From positions 1-64,000 of IMG/VR virus record IMGVR_UViG_3300038701_002786: 64,000 bases of DNA. One strand, 5' to 3'. The notes below the pieces were generated by a model. It made no database searches and was not told the DNA's origin. It was given only the letters and a program-made list of their open reading frames with translations. Positions 7,597 through 14,849 of this stretch are shown here, piece by piece; the first letter of the stretch is position 1; each line of letters begins with the position of its first letter. This stretch comes from a virus. The position numbers and the translations under genes were made by a program.

Positions 7597-7627
7597 AAAG
7601 AGCTGGCGAAATACCCGCCAGCTCTTT
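7597..7627 (+). terminator. intrinsic terminator
   Basis: An 11-bp stem AAAGAGCTGGC/GCCAGCTCTTT is followed by TTAT right after the DUF6011 gene. Confidence 0.9.
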
Positions 7628-7736
7628 TATTTTACCAAATCGACAAAATACACCTTGACCGAAACGTAAGACTGATCAATGATACAAGACATCAGGGAGG
7701 CAATGAAGTCTACCCCACACACCCAAGAGGTAACAC
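7628..7736 (+). promoter_or_regulatory. shared promoter/operator/hairpin leader, copy 8
   Basis: TATTTTA-N9-CAAAATA (7628-7650), -35 TTGACC (7655-7660), 17 bases, -10 AATGAT (7678-7683), hairpin GGGAGGC-AATGAA-GTCTACCC in which a G-C pair is replaced by G-U, then AAGAGGTAAC and ATG. Confidence 0.85.
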
Positions 7737-8027
7737 ATGAACGTATTCGTAAAGCCACACCAGGACCAGAAAGTCATCCGCAAGGCGCTCGTTGAATTGT
7801 GCAAAAAAAGGGGCGTCCACGGTTGGGGACCGCAAATCAATATCACCATGGAACTTGGTGTTGACGCACCTGTCATTGAGTGCAAATCAAAGCATGTAGA
7901 GCGTTTTACGCCCGGTGAGGTCATCAGGATAGGGGTATACACCTATGAAGTGTGTAAATTTTCTTATCGTACATGGCGAGAGGATATGTCTTGCGGATTC
8001 GTGCATATAAAGCGGATCGCTGTATAG
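7737..8027 (+). CDS. small protein of unknown function
   Basis: The 96-residue product looks beta-rich in its second half (FTPGEVIRIGVYTYEVCKF), perhaps a small barrel, with a helical N-terminus. No family is recognised. The start is fixed by promoter copy 8. Confidence 0.65.
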   Translation: MNVFVKPHQDQKVIRKALVELCKKRGVHGWGPQINITMELGVDAPVIECKSKHVERFTPGEVIRIGVYTYEVCKFSYRTWREDMSCGFVHIKRIAV

Positions 8028-8028
8028 T

Positions 8029-8145
8029 GATGTTTTTTTGCGAATCGTAAAAAAACATCTTGACCACGATTCAATCCTGTGAGATAACTGCTTTATCGAA
8101 AGGGAGGGGCATCACGCCCTACCCCACACACCCAAGAGGCACCAC
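8029..8145 (+). promoter_or_regulatory. shared promoter/operator/hairpin leader, copy 9
   Basis: The inverted repeat is extended: GATGTTTTTTT-N9-AAAAAAACATC (8029-8059). -35 TTGACC (8060-8065), 17 bases, -10 GATAAC (8083-8088), hairpin GGGAGGGGC-ATCAC-GCCCTACCC (8102-8124), AAGAGGCACC and ATG. The extended repeat may also terminate the preceding gene. Confidence 0.82.
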
Positions 8146-8418
8146 ATGGACGCATTTACCCCCGAACAAAACGCCACCATCGCCCAGATCGTTGACTACA
8201 TCGACGAATCCGTCATGCCTGACGGCGCGCAAGATTTCATGGGCTGGTTGGTCGACGCCGCCGATCACCAACGTGTTGGCGCAACGCGCAGCGCGCTTGA
8301 GCGCAAGGAGTATCGCGCAGCTCTCGGGGCGGCACTTCAAGTGGAGCACCCTGATATTCGCGAAGCGATGATGATTCAAGTGCAGGATATGATCGCAAAG
8401 AAACTTGGCGACTTTTGA
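8146..8418 (+). CDS. small helical protein of unknown function
   Basis: The 90-residue product is predicted helical throughout and acidic at its N-terminus, with no recognised domain. It is the last gene behind a copy of the shared leader. A GC-rich hairpin separates it from the HTH gene at 8465. Confidence 0.65.
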   Translation: MDAFTPEQNATIAQIVDYIDESVMPDGAQDFMGWLVDAADHQRVGATRSALERKEYRAALGAALQVEHPDIREAMMIQVQDMIAKKLGDF

Positions 8419-8431
8419 ACAAACCTACACA

Positions 8432-8451
8432 CGGCGCGGGTTTTCGCGCCG
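8432..8451 (+). terminator. weak hairpin, possible attenuator
   Basis: A 7-bp stem CGGCGCG/CGCGCCG with a GGTTTT loop lies between two genes and lacks a clear T-run after it. It may attenuate transcription into the gene at 8465. Confidence 0.45.
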
Positions 8452-8464
8452 ATTGAGATAAGCA

Positions 8465-9196
8465 ATGACTGACGAAAAAGAAAAAATGATGACCGGACGT
8501 GAAGTGTGCAGCTCCATGGCTGCCTTGAACCGAAGCGCTGCACAATTCGGCGATGATATGGCCGTACACGAACACACGGTCAACGTATGGCGCATGAATG
8601 GTGTCTCTGGCCCTGCTGCGTTGTTGATTCAAGATAAGATCGATGCGTTGAACACGTACAAGATCATTGAACCCAAAACCGACGAGGACTTGGGCGACTG
8701 GCCAGGAATCAACGCAGATTGTGCGGTTGCGTCGTATCTGGCGTTTTCGGGTTATGACGGGCGCACATTGAAGATGGATGGCGATCGGCTCAACATTGCC
8801 GCCGGGTCTGGCTTGGAGACAGAGATCGCCAAGTGGATGCCTCGTGATTGGATTCGAGTGTTTCATGGTGTTCGTCACAAAAGCCGAAATTTCATGCGCA
8901 TCGAACATGATTCGCTGATTATGGATGAAATGTTTGGCGAGCGCACCACCGAAGCGACGTTGCGAGACTGGACGGTCTGCATCGCATATGCGGTTTGGCC
9001 ATCGGGTGATCGTCGACGCGCAAAGTATTTTGAGCTTGTGCCCTCCGATGAATACCAGGAGCGTATTCACCTGGGTGAAGATTGGTGGATCGAGGGATAC
9101 TTTGATGTTGTGGTCAACGAAAACCATCAGCGTCGAGCAAATGAGGCATACAAAGTGCGCAAGCATGAAGTGCGCGCGATGATTGTTGAAGAATAA
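8465..9196 (+). CDS. HTH-like protein, longer paralogue of the gene at 4697
   Basis: The 243-residue product shares with the 4697 protein an HTH-like N-terminus (AVHEHTVNVWRMNGVSGP, about 38-55) and the block DCAVASYLAF, SGYDGRTLKM and GDRL (about 85-115). A C-terminal half absent from the paralogue follows, with IRVFHGVRH, FMRIEHDSLIMDEM and Trp-rich segments. A DNA-binding regulator is the most likely reading, with the C-terminal function unknown. It is probably transcribed from promoter copy 9 through the hairpin at 8432. Confidence 0.65.
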   Translation: MTDEKEKMMTGREVCSSMAALNRSAAQFGDDMAVHEHTVNVWRMNGVSGPAALLIQDKIDALNTYKIIEPKTDEDLGDWPGINADCAVASYLAFSGYDGRTLKMDGDRLNIAAGSGLETEIAKWMPRDWIRVFHGVRHKSRNFMRIEHDSLIMDEMFGERTTEATLRDWTVCIAYAVWPSGDRRRAKYFELVPSDEYQERIHLGEDWWIEGYFDVVVNENHQRRANEAYKVRKHEVRAMIVEE

Positions 9197-9213
9197 GAAA
9201 AGGGAGGTGGGTA

Positions 9214-9651
9214 ATGGGTTATAATGTGTATATTGGCGAATTGAAATCACTTTGCAATTACTATGAGAACGATGAATCTTGGGAGTATGTGCCCCAAATT
9301 GAGGTAGTTTGCGGAAAGGAGGCAGGTGCACCTCATGACCCGAAGGGTCGAAAAACATACGACAACTACACCACACCATCAGGTCGGCAATGGCGATGGT
9401 TTTGCGAAATGATGGGTGATTCATTCCACACAATGATAGCGAATGAACTAATGAACGACTCTGAATATGCTCTGCTTGATGAAAGCCATCTGGCGATTGC
9501 CGAAAAAGCTCAAAAAGATTACAGAACAGCACACGAAACTGTTGATCCAGAGGACGATCATTTTTGGAACCAGCAAAGAATCGGCTGGTTGGTCTGGTGG
9601 TTTGATTGGTCCCTTTCTAACTGCGATGTTCCCGCTATTGTCATAACATGA
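9214..9651 (+). CDS. conserved phage-type protein of unknown function
   Basis: A strong ribosome site (AAGGGAGG, 8 bases before ATG) supports the start. The 145-residue product is rich in Tyr and Trp, with WRWFCEMM near residue 68 and WNQQRIGWLVWWFDW near the C-terminus. I recognise no domain. Confidence 0.65.
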   Translation: MGYNVYIGELKSLCNYYENDESWEYVPQIEVVCGKEAGAPHDPKGRKTYDNYTTPSGRQWRWFCEMMGDSFHTMIANELMNDSEYALLDESHLAIAEKAQKDYRTAHETVDPEDDHFWNQQRIGWLVWWFDWSLSNCDVPAIVIT

Positions 9652-9721
9652 AACCGCTCTCAAACCTATCCACAAGCAACACGTCAACAAGACAACAAGA
9701 CAACACACCCAGAGGTGACTG

Positions 9722-9949
9722 ATGAACATTGAACAACTCAAGAACAAGCCCTCCGCACACATCAACGCGCAAACCCCTATTTGGGTTCAAGCGCATTGGT
9801 TGGCTGAAGACCAGGCGCGCTCGCTCGCTGAACACTTCATAGCGTTGACTGTGCGACCAATCACCCCGTCAGTTTCGATGGAGTTTGCGATGGTGCCATA
9901 CCCGCAAGACGACTCGATCGATTTTGAGTGCGAAGAGGTCGCGCAATGA
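9722..9949 (+). CDS. small protein of unknown function
   Basis: The start follows ACACACCCAGAGGTGACTG and ATG, a fragment of the shared leader without its promoter or hairpin. The 75-residue product has no recognised domain. Its stop overlaps the start of the next gene (ATGA). Confidence 0.6.
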   Translation: MNIEQLKNKPSAHINAQTPIWVQAHWLAEDQARSLAEHFIALTVRPITPSVSMEFAMVPYPQDDSIDFECEEVAQ

Positions 9950-10842
9950 ACCACTTGAGCACACCAGAGCTTTGCGCGCTGCGAATGGTACGGCGCGCCA
10001 ACATCATCACCACACGAAATCTTGCATCAATGTTCAGGATCAGCTCATTAGAGTTGCATCAGATCATGACGCAAGAGGTGTTTCCGTATGACGGTCTTGG
10101 TCCGATGAACACAACGTGGCGTCTCGACATTAAGCGCCTTAACATCGACACAAGACGCGCGCTTGTGGCGTGGATGTACGGCCAGACACGCGAGGACGGC
10201 TATCACATGTCTACTCGAAACATTGCATCCATGTTCGGCATCGACAAGCGCACTGTGAAAAATGATCTTGATGCAATGAATGTGACCACTCGCTCACAGG
10301 GCAACGCGCACCCGATTCGAGAACAGCTCACATATGAAGCCATGGTTGCACTGAGGAAATCGAAGACCATGCAAGAGATTGCTGACTCACATCGTGTGAG
10401 CCTTCGCCTGGTTGAGCAGATTTGGACTGATGTCAATCACGAGCGACCCATCAACATTCTCTCAACACCATGGGTTCCGGTGATCGATGCTGATGGCACC
10501 ACGCACACGATTCGCGTTGTGGAGTTGGCAAACGAACGATGGATAGAGATCAACACTGGTCATGCGGTCACAGATATGGCGGTGCGATTGTTTCTCATTG
10601 GTCTGATGCAAAGTGTTGTCGGCAAGGTGTCGCGCCGACCAAATGCAGTGCAGTTCCAAAGTATCTTGAGTGATGCGCAAGACGCCTTTTTCCTGACCGG
10701 CAAAGACGCTCTGTTTTTGCAATCTGCCATCGAAGCCAGCACATTGAAGCCTCCACATGAGTTGCTACCATGGACAGCATCAGGTAACACATTGACGCGC
10801 AACGCGGACATATTCAACGAACGACAACCTTACCGCACGTAG
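9946..10842 (+). CDS. multi-HTH DNA-binding protein
   Basis: The 298-residue product (start at 9946 by ATGA overlap, preferred over an upstream in-frame ATG) carries three helix-turn-helix-like segments: ITTRNLASMFRISSLELHQI near residue 20, MSTRNIASMFGIDKRTVKND near 85 and TMQEIADSHRVSLRLVEQIW near 135. The C-terminal part is helical and without a recognised fold. The pattern fits a phage transcriptional regulator; its target is not visible. Confidence 0.7.
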   Translation: MNHLSTPELCALRMVRRANIITTRNLASMFRISSLELHQIMTQEVFPYDGLGPMNTTWRLDIKRLNIDTRRALVAWMYGQTREDGYHMSTRNIASMFGIDKRTVKNDLDAMNVTTRSQGNAHPIREQLTYEAMVALRKSKTMQEIADSHRVSLRLVEQIWTDVNHERPINILSTPWVPVIDADGTTHTIRVVELANERWIEINTGHAVTDMAVRLFLIGLMQSVVGKVSRRPNAVQFQSILSDAQDAFFLTGKDALFLQSAIEASTLKPPHELLPWTASGNTLTRNADIFNERQPYRT

Positions 10843-10845
10843 AGT

Positions 10846-11613
10846 GTGTCACAAGCCATCGTTGGACTGATCACCGCACAACAATTTTCATGGTGCAAGG
10901 GCCGTGGTCATTATGCCAACATGTTCGCGCGTAAGGTGTTTGCGTATGAGCAAGGTGAGGGGTTGTGGGATACGCTTTGGCGCAATGCTGGCGATGGTTC
11001 ACATTCAGGTTATCCATGGATGGATCATGGCGAGGTCAACCCTTGGTGGTTGATGCCGTTGAAGATCAGGTTGCATTGGGATGGTGTGCAATGCACAGGG
11101 TTCTACACCGAAGTTGATGGCATACGTTATGACAGTGAAATCAATCACCCGCTGGCGCTTGATTTGAATGCCCAGGAGGATAACATCTCGATGGATCTAA
11201 GGATTCGAGCATCACTTGGCGATCGTGCATCAGAGCAAACACGAGTCTTCGGCATCCACTGGAACAAAGCAAAAATGGTTGGCGTGTTTCATCGCACATT
11301 GCAACCGCTTGAAGACATCGAAGAGATCGAACACATCAGGCGTCATCTGTATCTTGCGATGCGTCGCGTGATGTGTGAAGCCCCGAGCAGTACACGGCCA
11401 ATTGTTTGGACGCCTCGCGAAGAGAAGGTTCAATCCTATGGTGTTGTGTTACACGAAGCGGAGCGCATGTTCTTGGATCGCATCATTGAAGATCACCAAC
11501 GCAATAAAACGCGACAGCAACACGCGCTGGATGTCTTCGATCTCAAGGCTCAATCAGATAACCCACGAACCGAGTTTTTTGCTCGTTGTCATTTGGTTTC
11601 ATCGCTGTCCTGA
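10846..11613 (+). CDS. protein of unknown function
   Basis: The frame opens with GTG at 10846, 3 bases after the preceding stop. The ribosome site is weak, so the start is uncertain. The 255-residue product is rich in Trp and His (WCKGRGHYANMF, GYPWMDHGEVNPWW) and ends in a long charged helical part. It overlaps the convergent XRE repressor gene by 25 bases. Confidence 0.6.
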   Translation: MSQAIVGLITAQQFSWCKGRGHYANMFARKVFAYEQGEGLWDTLWRNAGDGSHSGYPWMDHGEVNPWWLMPLKIRLHWDGVQCTGFYTEVDGIRYDSEINHPLALDLNAQEDNISMDLRIRASLGDRASEQTRVFGIHWNKAKMVGVFHRTLQPLEDIEEIEHIRRHLYLAMRRVMCEAPSSTRPIVWTPREEKVQSYGVVLHEAERMFLDRIIEDHQRNKTRQQHALDVFDLKAQSDNPRTEFFARCHLVSSLS

Positions 11614-11840
11614 ACACGCGTTGCCTTGAGTTGAATCAGGGGTGGAAACATTGAACCGGGTTCGATGTCCAGCGCAACGGCGAACACACAAATCAATTCA
11701 TATCCTGGCGAAACCTTGGGTGTTGGGCCAATATAATCGTTTAGTGATTGAGGACTCATACCAACTTTTTTAGCGAGCAAGGCTTTGGTCCAGCCCAGAG
11801 CTTTTCTTCTTTTTTCGACGGTTTTTATAAATTCAGACAC
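11589..11840 (-). CDS. XRE (Cro/CI-type) transcriptional repressor
   Basis: The 83-residue product is a single helix-turn-helix domain: a helix with VEKRRKALGW, the HTH TKALLAKKVGMSPQSLNDYI (about 18-37), then VSPGYELICVFAVALDI. There is no peptidase or dimerisation domain. It is read away from a promoter region with two AAGGTA-N2-TACCTT-type operators (11889-11939), which it most likely binds, controlling itself and the rightward small membrane genes. Confidence 0.85.
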   Translation of the reverse strand: MSEFIKTVEKRRKALGWTKALLAKKVGMSPQSLNDYIGPTPKVSPGYELICVFAVALDIEPGSMFPPLIQLKATRVQDSDETK

Positions 11841-11888
11841 GGTATCTCCTTGGTTTCGACCTGAATATAAGCGCCCTACAACCCAAAG

Positions 11889-11939
11889 TAAAGTATTTAC
11901 CTTAGAGCGCTTGACAATATAAGGTAAATACCTTATATT
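11889..11939 (+). promoter_or_regulatory. near-consensus promoter with two operators
   Basis: -35 TTGACA (11911-11916), an exact 17-base spacer and -10 TATATT (11934-11939) give an almost ideal sigma70 promoter. The spacer and the edge of the -10 contain the palindrome AAGGTA-AA-TACCTT (11921-11934). A second, slightly imperfect copy (11890-11903) overlaps the likely leftward promoter of the XRE gene (TTGTCA-16-TACTTT on the minus strand). The layout is a classical divergent repressor/operator switch. Confidence 0.85.
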
Positions 11940-12007
11940 CTAATCATGGACGGGGGGACATCATGACGCGAGACGGAAATCTCGCCATAACCCAAAGAGG
12001 TAAGCCC

Positions 12008-12205
12008 ATGTTGGATAAACAAGGGAAAAAGCCAAACCAACTCGTGAAGGTTGACTCGAAGCCCCGGCTTCGTATCCGACTGAAACAGTTGGGGGCCACC
12101 CTCAGCGCTCTTGGAGCTGTCTTACAGCTCGCAGGAGCGCCGGGGGGCTTGGTCCTCACTCTAATCGGCGCAGTTCTGACGCTCGCAGCCGCAACAGTGA
12201 GATAA
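12008..12205 (+). CDS. small membrane protein
   Basis: I take the ATG at 12008, preceded by CCCAAAGAGGTAAGCCC, which resembles the shared leader's ribosome site; an in-frame ATG at 11963 is an alternative. The 65-residue product has a basic N-terminus and a Gly/Ala/Leu-rich hydrophobic half (about 33-62), probably two short membrane helices. It is the first gene behind the XRE-controlled promoter, so it is likely repressed in the resident state. Confidence 0.6.
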   Translation: MLDKQGKKPNQLVKVDSKPRLRIRLKQLGATLSALGAVLQLAGAPGGLVLTLIGAVLTLAAATVR

Positions 12206-12211
12206 GGCTTG

Positions 12212-12233
12212 GGGGAGGGGTAAAACCCTCCCC
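12212..12233 (+). terminator. intrinsic terminator or attenuator
   Basis: An 8-bp stem GGGGAGGG/CCCTCCCC followed by TCTTTCC lies between the two small membrane-protein genes. Confidence 0.7.
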
Positions 12234-12255
12234 TCTTTCCTCTAGGAGATTATAG

Positions 12256-12420
12256 ATGAACAGACAGCAAATTGAAAATGTCTTGTTGGTTGTTGCACTC
12301 ACATCGGCAATAAGCGCGCTCTTGCTTGGTCAAGGTCACACTGCCTTTGCGACAATCATGTGTTTTGCTACTGCCTTGGCGTGCCTGGGCATCTACCTTT
12401 TGCCGGAACATGAAGATTGA
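12256..12420 (+). CDS. very small membrane protein (54 residues)
   Basis: ATG at 12256 follows TAGGAGATTATAG, a good ribosome site. The product reads MNRQQIENVLLVVALTSAIS onward, with two hydrophobic helices (about 8-26 and 30-47) and the tail LLPEHED. A terminator starts 2 bases after the stop. Small two-helix membrane proteins behind a phage repressor can be holins, toxins or exclusion proteins; nothing in the sequence decides between these. Confidence 0.6.
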   Translation: MNRQQIENVLLVVALTSAISALLLGQGHTAFATIMCFATALACLGIYLLPEHED

Positions 12421-12421
12421 C

Positions 12422-12455
12422 GAAGAGGCCTCGATCGCACGATCGAGGCCTCTTC
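12422..12455. terminator. strong bidirectional terminator
   Basis: A perfect 16-bp stem (GAAGAGGCCTCGATCG and its complement) with a 2-base loop separates the rightward small membrane gene from the end of the leftward operon. ACTTTACT follows on the + strand. Confidence 0.85.
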
Positions 12456-12458
12456 ACT

Positions 12459-12638
12459 TTACTGATCGATGAAATCATTCAATTGCTCTTCAACCTCCCT
12501 GCGGTCAATGCGTCGTCGAATTACGTTGGTTCGTCGGCGCACCATTGATTTTACGGCCCGCGCGTATCTTTTGGATTCAACCTTCGTCCATTTCAAATCT
12601 GATGCCATGCGCAACAACTGCCGCCGATTCACTCGCAT
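12459..12638 (-). CDS. small very basic protein
   Basis: This 59-residue frame starts at 12638 inside the end of the upstream gene (10-base overlap). It is rich in Arg and Lys (SKRYARAVKSMVRRRTNVI) with a short acidic tail. The composition suggests nucleic-acid binding. It is the last gene of the leftward operon before the terminator. Confidence 0.5.
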   Translation of the reverse strand: MRVNRRQLLRMASDLKWTKVESKRYARAVKSMVRRRTNVIRRRIDRREVEEQLNDFIDQ

Positions 12639-13159
12639 GGTCGCGCCTCAATGATGTGCTCAAGGCATTCCAGAATCTCTTTCTTGAGCTTTGTGTGTGA
12701 GTGTTGGTTCGTCGTCCATCGTCCACCGTCTACCTCCAACCATGTGCATGGAGAGTGTGAACCGTTTGATGTTGGGTTGCCCCAGTGTAAATCAATCCTC
12801 ATCTGGCGCGTGTTGCGTTCCAGCTCTTTGGGCTTGCCATCATGGCTCACATCAACTTCAACACGCGACAAGACAAATGGCGAATCATGAACGCGTGTTT
12901 TGAATGTGACCACATTATTTGTGCCGTGCCACATTTCCTCCAACACCTCAACGTCATGACTCGCCCAATGTGCCTTGAGTGCATCGACTGAACTGAATAC
13001 GCCGTGTGCGCGCCTTCCGTAATGCGAGGTCAACATCCACACGTATTGAGGTTTGCGTACCGCGTTGCTTGTGTGCTGGTCCTGGCGCAACACACCGCAC
13101 TTGCCGCACACCTGCGCAACACCATAGCCGCCACATATCGGGCACCATAACTCTTTCAT
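12629..13159 (-). CDS. protein with N-terminal zinc ribbon
   Basis: The 176-residue product begins with CPICGGYG and CGKCG (about residues 6-22), a zinc ribbon of the rubredoxin or DnaJ type. A Trp/His-rich body without a recognised domain follows. It is translationally coupled to the small basic gene downstream. Confidence 0.65.
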   Translation of the reverse strand: MKELWCPICGGYGVAQVCGKCGVLRQDQHTSNAVRKPQYVWMLTSHYGRRAHGVFSSVDALKAHWASHDVEVLEEMWHGTNNVVTFKTRVHDSPFVLSRVEVDVSHDGKPKELERNTRQMRIDLHWGNPTSNGSHSPCTWLEVDGGRWTTNQHSHTKLKKEILECLEHIIEARPCE

Positions 13160-13207
13160 TTCAACTCCATTTTGTTCATCATCGCCTGATATGTTTGACC
13201 TGTACTG

Positions 13208-13513
13208 TCACGTCTCGATCTCAACGCACAACCCATAGATTGCACCGAATGAAATCCATCCATTGACGTGGCCCTTGTTGTTGCTGATTTGAAACCGCCC
13301 ATCAGGACCAACAGCGCTGATTTTGTGGAGATACTGACGACCGTTGACTTTGCACAACACAATGTCTCCCTTGTTCAGTTCATCCTCAACACAAGGCCGA
13401 ACAGTCACGAGTTGGCCGCTCTCGATCCTAGGTTGCATGGAGTGGCCACGGGGCCGAAACTTCACCGTCTCACCGTTGCTCAACTTCTCGATGTGGTATG
13501 TTGCCCAACTCAT
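13208..13513 (-). CDS. S24 (LexA/UmuD-like) peptidase domain protein without HTH
   Basis: The 101-residue product contains RGHSMQPRI with the catalytic serine at residue 25, GDIVL near 49, and YLHKI with the presumed catalytic lysine at 64, then a G-R-F-x-I-x-N-K/N-x-x-G stretch. This is the Ser/Lys peptidase fold of LexA, UmuD and phage repressors. It starts directly with this fold, so it has no DNA-binding domain and no obvious N-terminal cleavage loop. It could act in trans, as a co-protease, decoy or maturation factor. It overlaps its upstream neighbour by ATGA. Confidence 0.8.
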   Translation of the reverse strand: MSWATYHIEKLSNGETVKFRPRGHSMQPRIESGQLVTVRPCVEDELNKGDIVLCKVNGRQYLHKISAVGPDGRFQISNNKGHVNGWISFGAIYGLCVEIET

Positions 13514-14211
13514 ATGATACCCCGCTTTTTCAGTGTAGCTTCCACCATCATTTGACGATGTGATTTTTTCAACTCACTCTGCACTGGGCTGTGATGTTCT
13601 TTGTTGTATTCTACCCATGCATCGAAGACCCATTTAACGTCGTTGGCCACGATGATAGTTTCTAACGCATAAGCGCGCTCTTTGCCGACAGAAAACATTG
13701 GAAGCGCCCGAAGTGTTGGCAATTTTTCCGAATGCACATGACCACTCATAAGGCGTGCTGGCGATGATTGCTCGGCATAGTCAGACCAATGTTGTAGAAC
13801 ATCGTTGATACACTGCATCCATTGACGTTGTGTCAGTCGATGATTGTACAGTTGTTCATCAATCAACGCGAACAAACGCTCGCTCGCTGGTCGTCGCACA
13901 TGCTCCAACAGCCACGACTGATACAAGTGCCACGATCGATCACCATCAAACTCAACAAGCACATCTGGCGATGGAAACATGTGTGCTTTGATGCCACCAA
14001 ACGGGGAGAGCAAGACCGGATTGAGTCGATGCTCTGCGCCGTCCGAAAACCAAATAGGGATGTATTGTTCGTGATCCCACAAGTACCGAAGCACCACATC
14101 GATTTCTTCACTATGGCCAGCAAAGCATGTCATGACCTTGTTGATTGCCTTCTTCGCTTCATTGCCATCGAGCGCACAAGCGCTCCTGAGCATACCCCAC
14201 GGGATAGTCAT
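13510..14211 (-). CDS. protein of unknown function
   Basis: The 233-residue product is helical with many Trp and His residues and a basic C-terminus (LKKSHRQMMVEATLKKRGII). I recognise no domain. It is coupled by ATGA to the S24 peptidase gene, so the two are probably co-translated. Confidence 0.55.
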   Translation of the reverse strand: MTIPWGMLRSACALDGNEAKKAINKVMTCFAGHSEEIDVVLRYLWDHEQYIPIWFSDGAEHRLNPVLLSPFGGIKAHMFPSPDVLVEFDGDRSWHLYQSWLLEHVRRPASERLFALIDEQLYNHRLTQRQWMQCINDVLQHWSDYAEQSSPARLMSGHVHSEKLPTLRALPMFSVGKERAYALETIIVANDVKWVFDAWVEYNKEHHSPVQSELKKSHRQMMVEATLKKRGII

Positions 14212-14246
14212 GGTTCAAAACCTCTCACGCTTCTTTCTCCGTTGTA

Positions 14247-14840
14247 TTATTCATAGACCATAAACATCGAAACATAGTGCCACGCGCAATCTTGCGCCCC
14301 AATGACCCACACCTCTCGCTCATTTTCTTCGTGTTGGCTGTGAAGCTCAGCATCACGAGTACAATAATGCTCGCGTGCTTGCTCAAGCGATGCAAACAAA
14401 CCTCCGAATGTACCCGCCTTATGGTCACAGTGAATCTCAGACTGGACCATCACAACACATACAGGCGCGACAATTGCGGATGGTTCCATGGCACCAAACG
14501 AAAACATACACCGGCCATCCGTGTTGATGACTTGAACCTTCGTGCCCTGGTTGTACCAGTGCGCAGGATCGAGGTGGAATTGACTATCGTGAATGATGAT
14601 GCCGCATTTGGGTTGTTTGATGGCGCGATCGGGCGCAACTGGCCCTGGTTTGTCGAATATGCCTTCAACCTCATATCGAACACGCAGCATACCATGATGG
14701 TCAATGCGCTCAACCACACAAGGGTGCAGCATCGCCAATCGTCGCTGTCTGCGCTCCAAGAGTCCAAGGTGTAGAGACTCACCTATAAACGGGTTTTCCC
14801 ACACCATCACCACGTCACCAACTTCAAATACTTCTGGCAA
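14247..14840 (-). CDS. protein of unknown function with a small barrel-like N-terminus
   Basis: The 197-residue product opens with VFEVGDVVMVWENP and, after a basic stretch, LRVRYEVEG, the pattern of a small SH3/KOW-like barrel seen in several proteins of this operon. The rest is unassigned, with CTRDAELHSQHEEN near the C-terminus. Confidence 0.55.
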   Translation of the reverse strand: MPEVFEVGDVVMVWENPFIGESLHLGLLERRQRRLAMLHPCVVERIDHHGMLRVRYEVEGIFDKPGPVAPDRAIKQPKCGIIIHDSQFHLDPAHWYNQGTKVQVINTDGRCMFSFGAMEPSAIVAPVCVVMVQSEIHCDHKAGTFGGLFASLEQAREHYCTRDAELHSQHEENEREVWVIGAQDCAWHYVSMFMVYE

Positions 14841-14849
14841 AACACACTC

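Noticed and set aside
3599-8145. The repeated leader as a CRISPR array or insertion-sequence ends
   Set aside because: The copies are 110 bases long, lie on both strands, are separated by complete genes of different size, and carry promoter and ribosome-site elements; there are no cas or transposase genes.
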